From the NCBI GenBank assembly GCA_034211115.1, contig JAXHTH010000172.1, positions 1-7,142 on the forward strand: 7,142 nt of DNA, read 5' to 3'. The notes under the pieces were generated by a model that was given only the letters and a program-made list of their open reading frames with translations, ran no database searches and was not told where the DNA came from. This stretch comes from JAXHTH01 sp034211115 (GTDB lineage: Bacteria > Planctomycetota > Phycisphaerae > Phycisphaerales > SM1A02). The position numbers and the translations under genes are program-made. Every line of letters begins with the position of its first letter. Position 1 is the stretch's first letter. Positions 4,498-7,142 of the stretch are shown here, piece by piece.

Positions 4498-5961
4498 TCA
4501 GATCCCTTCGGCCAGGGCCTGCTTCAGCGGCTCCAGGTGTGGCGCGAAACGCTCGGCGCGGTTCACCGCGTGCCGGTAGACAGGCTGATCCACCTGCTCG
4601 CGGCTGAGCGTCAGGATCTCGCGCTTCAACTCGTAGTAGCGCAGGCACTGCTCGTCCCAGGGCAGGCCGACGAAGTCGATGATCCGCCGGCTCACCGCCT
4701 CCTGGTCGGCGGTCAGCTCCTCGTAGCGCACCTCGAGAATCGGCGCGTCGAGCACGCGCTTCCAGTGATCCATCAGCCGCTCGTACTGGCGGTAGTGCAT
4801 CCCCAGATGTTTCAGATTCGAGGCGTAGCGGTGTCCGGACGGGTGCAGCGCTTCCCCGAAGCACGAGAAGCACGCATCCATCGGGTTCCGCCGGCACTCG
4901 ATGAATCGGGCTTCGGGCAGGAGCAGCGAGAGCACGCCGAGGTTCTCGAAGTTCGAGAGGTATTTGTCGACGAAGCGCTCCGCGCCTCCGCCCTGCTTCC
5001 GCGCCGCCTCGAGATAGTCGCCCGCGGCCTGATCGGCCGTGGCGGGCGTCATGTCGCCCACGCAGTGCGGGTAGGCCTGCGTTGAGCCGACGGTCAGCGA
5101 CAGACCGCGAAGGACGTGGTTGATCTCGAAGAACTCGCCGATGCCGCACGCCTGCGGGTGGGCATCGATGATGCGTTCGACGAGCGTCGAGCCCGTGCGC
5201 GGCATGCCGACGACGAACACCGGGTCCTTCGCCTTCAGCGTCGCCCGCGCGAAGCGCCGAAGGTTCTCGGGGCTGAAGACCTCGATGAGCCCGTCGATCC
5301 GGCGGCGGAAGGCGGCCGGATCGTAGGGTTCCCCGAACGCCTCGTTGCCGTTGCGGTAGGCCTCGAAGGCGCGATCGTACTCGGTGCGTTTCTCGTGGAT
5401 TTTCCCGAGAAGGAAGTAGAGTTCGCGGCGGCGCCGCGCGGGCGTGGCCGGCGCCTCGAGGTGCTTGTGCAGGAGGCGGATCGCCTCGTCGTCGCGGCCT
5501 GACTTCCAGAGGGCGCGGGCGAAGAGGCGAGCCATCGCCGCGTCCTCGCGACCGGAAGCGACGAACGGCTGCAGCAGCTTCGCCACCCGCTCGGCCTGGC
5601 CCTGCCGATCGAACACCTCCGCCTTCCCCCACACCGCGACCAGCGATTTCGGATCGAGCTTCTGGGCCCGTTCGTAGGCGCTCAATGCCGCGCGATGGTT
5701 GCCCTCGGCGAGATGAACATCGCCCAGCCGCAGGAATCCCTCGGGGTTCTTCGGCGCCAGCCGGGTGCTCTGCTGGAGAGTGCGGCGGGCCTCTTCGAAT
5801 CGGTTCTCGGCGTACGCGGTGCAGCCGAGGAGGTACAGGGCCGCCGGATTGCGTCGCCGGCGGGCGAGCACCTGTTCACACAGCACCCGGGTCTGCTGGA
5901 GTTGACCCGCTTCGAACGCCTGGGCGGCCCGGAGCAGGATCTGCTCATCCGATTGCGTCAC
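4498..5961 (-). CDS. TPR-domain sulfotransferase B (487 aa)
   Basis: Predicted cytoplasmic PAPS-dependent sulfotransferase with unknown acceptor. Residues about 5-205 are tetratricopeptide repeats (for example NRFEEARRTLQQSTRLAPKN and NHRAALSAYERAQKLDPKS), probably for protein or substrate binding. The Sulfotransfer_3-type domain follows: 5'-phosphosulfate loop PVFVVGMPRTGSTLVERII (247-265), FVDKYLSNFEN (330-340), and the 3'-phosphate-binding segment ARFIECRRNPMDACFSCF (351-368) with its Arg and Ser. YEELTADQEAV (413-423) and the end REQVDQPVYRHAVNR complete it. The start is GTG at 5961: it has GAGG 6 nt upstream, and an in-frame stop nine codons earlier leaves no better choice. It is closely related to sulfotransferase C, with which it aligns without gaps; both have CRRNP where A has CRRDP. 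No signal peptide or membrane segment is seen. It may be transcribed with C or from a weak promoter in the 171-bp gap. Confidence 0.92.
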   Translation of the reverse strand: MTQSDEQILLRAAQAFEAGQLQQTRVLCEQVLARRRRNPAALYLLGCTAYAENRFEEARRTLQQSTRLAPKNPEGFLRLGDVHLAEGNHRAALSAYERAQKLDPKSLVAVWGKAEVFDRQGQAERVAKLLQPFVASGREDAAMARLFARALWKSGRDDEAIRLLHKHLEAPATPARRRRELYFLLGKIHEKRTEYDRAFEAYRNGNEAFGEPYDPAAFRRRIDGLIEVFSPENLRRFARATLKAKDPVFVVGMPRTGSTLVERIIDAHPQACGIGEFFEINHVLRGLSLTVGSTQAYPHCVGDMTPATADQAAGDYLEAARKQGGGAERFVDKYLSNFENLGVLSLLLPEARFIECRRNPMDACFSCFGEALHPSGHRYASNLKHLGMHYRQYERLMDHWKRVLDAPILEVRYEELTADQEAVSRRIIDFVGLPWDEQCLRYYELKREILTLSREQVDQPVYRHAVNRAERFAPHLEPLKQALAEGI

Positions 5962-6020
5962 GGAACGCCTCGCTGCTGAGAGGAATCACGGGAATGCCCG
6001 CCACGGCGGGGTCGGGAATG

Positions 6021-6026
6021 ATGATA
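6021..6026 (-). promoter_or_regulatory. Possible -10 element before sulfotransferase B
   Basis: TATCAT on the - strand (5 of 6 matches to TATAAT) lies about 60 bp upstream of the GTG start at 5961. No good -35 is found at normal spacing. A 6-bp hairpin (CCCGCC 5997-6002 with GGCGGG 6005-6010) would sit in the short leader. This is only a weak promoter candidate. Confidence 0.2.
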
Positions 6027-6058
6027 CACGCCGGCGGCACGCGGAAGAGGCGGAGACG

Positions 6059-6120
6059 CCCGGCGCGGAGCGCCGGGCCACCACGCGGAGCGCCAGGCCA
6101 CCACGCGGAGCGCCGGACCA
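6059..6120. repeat. Three 20-bp tandem repeats with a GC hairpin, after sulfotransferase C
   Basis: Three units of exactly 20 bp (6061-6080, 6081-6100, 6101-6120) share the core GCGGAGCGCC and a following R-G-R-CCA; they differ at only a few bases. The first unit, with its left flank, forms a perfect 9-bp hairpin (GCCCGGCGC 6058-6066, loop GGA, GCGCCGGGC 6070-6078). It lies right after the stop of sulfotransferase C. It may act as a transcript 3' end on the - strand, although a U-run is lacking (GTCTCCGCCTCTTCC follows). Confidence 0.7.
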
Positions 6121-6132
6121 TTCCGCCGCGAA

Positions 6133-7142
6133 TCAGCTCTCGATCGCCAGCGCCCGGCGCAGTGGCTCGAGATGGTCGCCGAATCGATCGGCGCGATTCA
6201 CCGAGCTGCGATACACCGGCTTGTCGACCTGCTCGCGGCTCAGCGTCATGATCGGACGCTTCAATTCGTAGTAGCGCAGGCACTGCTCGTCCCAGGGCAG
6301 GCCGAGGAACTCGATGATCCGCCGACTGACGGCCTCCTGGTCGGCGGTGAGTTCCTCGTAGCTCACCTCCAGGATGGGCATGTCCAGCACGTTCTTCCAG
6401 TGATCCATGATCCGTTCGTACTGGCGATGATGCGCGCCCAGATCCTCGAGGCGCGACGCCCAGGGGTGTCCCGAGGGGTGCAGCGGCTCGGCGAAACAGG
6501 ACAGGCACGCGTCCATCGGGTTCCGTCGGCATTCGATCACGCGGGCCTGCGGCAGGATCAGCGAGAGCAGGCCGAGGTTCTCGAAGTTGGGCAGGTACTT
6601 GTCCACCACCCGCCGCGCCCGTCGGGCCGTCTTCCGCACCGATTCCACGTACTCCGTGCCGATCCGGTCGGCCACGGGCGGCGTCAGGTCGCGCACGCAT
6701 TGCGGATACGGGAGCGGCGAGCCGATCGAGAGCGGCAGGCCGCGGGTGATGCGGTTCATCTCCGCCAACTCGCCCAGCCCCCTGGCGGCCGGATGCGCAT
6801 CGATGATCCGCTCCACGAGCGTCGAGCCGGTACGCGGCATGCCCACGATGAAGACGGGATCTTCCAGCGACAGCGTGGCGCGGGCGTAGCGCGGGAGGTT
6901 CTCCCGGCGGTAGACCTCGAGGAGTTCGTCGATTCGTCGGCGATAGGCGTCGGCGTCGCAGGTTCCGCCCGCCGTCTCGTTGGCGGATCGATACGCGGCG
7001 AAGGCCTCGTCGTACTCGCCTCGCTTCTCGTGGATCTTCCCGCGGAGAAAGAACAGCTCGCGGCGTCCGGGCGCGGGAAGTGTCTTATCCGCGAGGTGTT
7101 TGTCGAGAAACGCGATCGCCTCGTCATCGCGGCCGGTCTTCC
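6133..7142 (-). CDS. TPR-domain sulfotransferase C (N-terminus beyond the window)
   Basis: The last 335 residues are visible; the gene continues past the right edge. Visible residue 1 aligns with residue 153 of sulfotransferase B and the two ends coincide exactly, so about 150 N-terminal residues, mostly TPR, are missing. The visible part begins in the TPR-like helices (KTGRDDEAIAFLDKHL, then RELFFLRGKIHEKR). The 5'-phosphosulfate loop PVFIVGMPRTGSTLVERII is at 95-113, VDKYLPNFENLG at 179-190, and the 3'-phosphate-binding segment VIECRRNPMDACLSCF at 201-216. YEELTADQEAVSRRII and GLPWDEQCLRYYELKR are identical to B. The reaction should be sulfate transfer from PAPS in the cytoplasm, with the acceptor unknown. 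By eye about two thirds of the residues match B, which makes the pair a tandem duplication. An internal GTG and ATG at the phosphosulfate loop are not the true start, since the frame is open and homologous upstream to the window edge. Confidence 0.92.
   Translation of the reverse strand, partial: KTGRDDEAIAFLDKHLADKTLPAPGRRELFFLRGKIHEKRGEYDEAFAAYRSANETAGGTCDADAYRRRIDELLEVYRRENLPRYARATLSLEDPVFIVGMPRTGSTLVERIIDAHPAARGLGELAEMNRITRGLPLSIGSPLPYPQCVRDLTPPVADRIGTEYVESVRKTARRARRVVDKYLPNFENLGLLSLILPQARVIECRRNPMDACLSCFAEPLHPSGHPWASRLEDLGAHHRQYERIMDHWKNVLDMPILEVSYEELTADQEAVSRRIIEFLGLPWDEQCLRYYELKRPIMTLSREQVDKPVYRSSVNRADRFGDHLEPLRRALAIES

Noticed and set aside
4024..5085. Plus-strand open frame of 353 codons
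   Set aside because: Antisense to sulfotransferase B and PEP-CTERM B. Long antisense frames are expected at this GC content; the composition is Ala/Arg-rich and no domain is recognisable.
6059..6120. CRISPR array
   Set aside because: The units are contiguous 20-bp repeats without unique spacers and there are just three.

Overview
The window is GC-rich bacterial DNA and looks chromosomal. Its content is the tail of an RNase R-like exoribonuclease gene, two small exported proteins with a C-terminal PEP-CTERM-type anchor (VPAPG, a hydrophobic stretch, then RSRRR), and three TPR-containing sulfotransferases. This combination, with multicopy TPR-sulfotransferases and the VPAPG variant of the sorting tag, fits Planctomycetota, possibly a Phycisphaerae-like lineage. 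That placement is an inference: no rRNA or other taxonomic marker is present.

Layout. Positions 1-442 (+) hold the 3' end of rnr. It converges on a leftward-reading (-) block that fills the rest of the window, and the two share a strong hairpin terminator at 508-551. Read in the direction of - strand transcription (right to left), the block holds: sulfotransferase C (6133-7142, N-terminus outside the window), a 171-bp gap with a 3 x 20-bp tandem repeat, sulfotransferase B (4498-5961), a 427-bp gap with promoter-like signals and dyads, PEP-CTERM protein B (3471-4070), a 130-bp gap with a hairpin, sulfotransferase A (1841-3340), a 651-bp non-coding gap, and PEP-CTERM protein A (584-1189).

The block has grown by duplication. 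The two PEP-CTERM proteins share an 86-residue segment with one amino-acid difference; the DNA beneath it differs at 5 of 254 positions. A central-to-C-terminal segment has diverged much more. Both genes have a hairpin the same distance after the stop codon. Sulfotransferases B and C are close tandem paralogues that align without gaps over all visible residues. Sulfotransferase A is a more distant relative.

Function. The sulfotransferases are predicted to be cytoplasmic enzymes that move sulfate from PAPS to an unknown acceptor, perhaps an exopolysaccharide precursor, a cell-surface molecule or a protein. The PEP-CTERM proteins are predicted to be exported by Sec and sorted to the surface or extracellular matrix by an exosortase-type enzyme encoded elsewhere. 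The alternation of the two gene types suggests a cell-surface or matrix module. No sortase, PAPS synthesis gene or glycosyltransferase is in the window, so that link is only a hypothesis.
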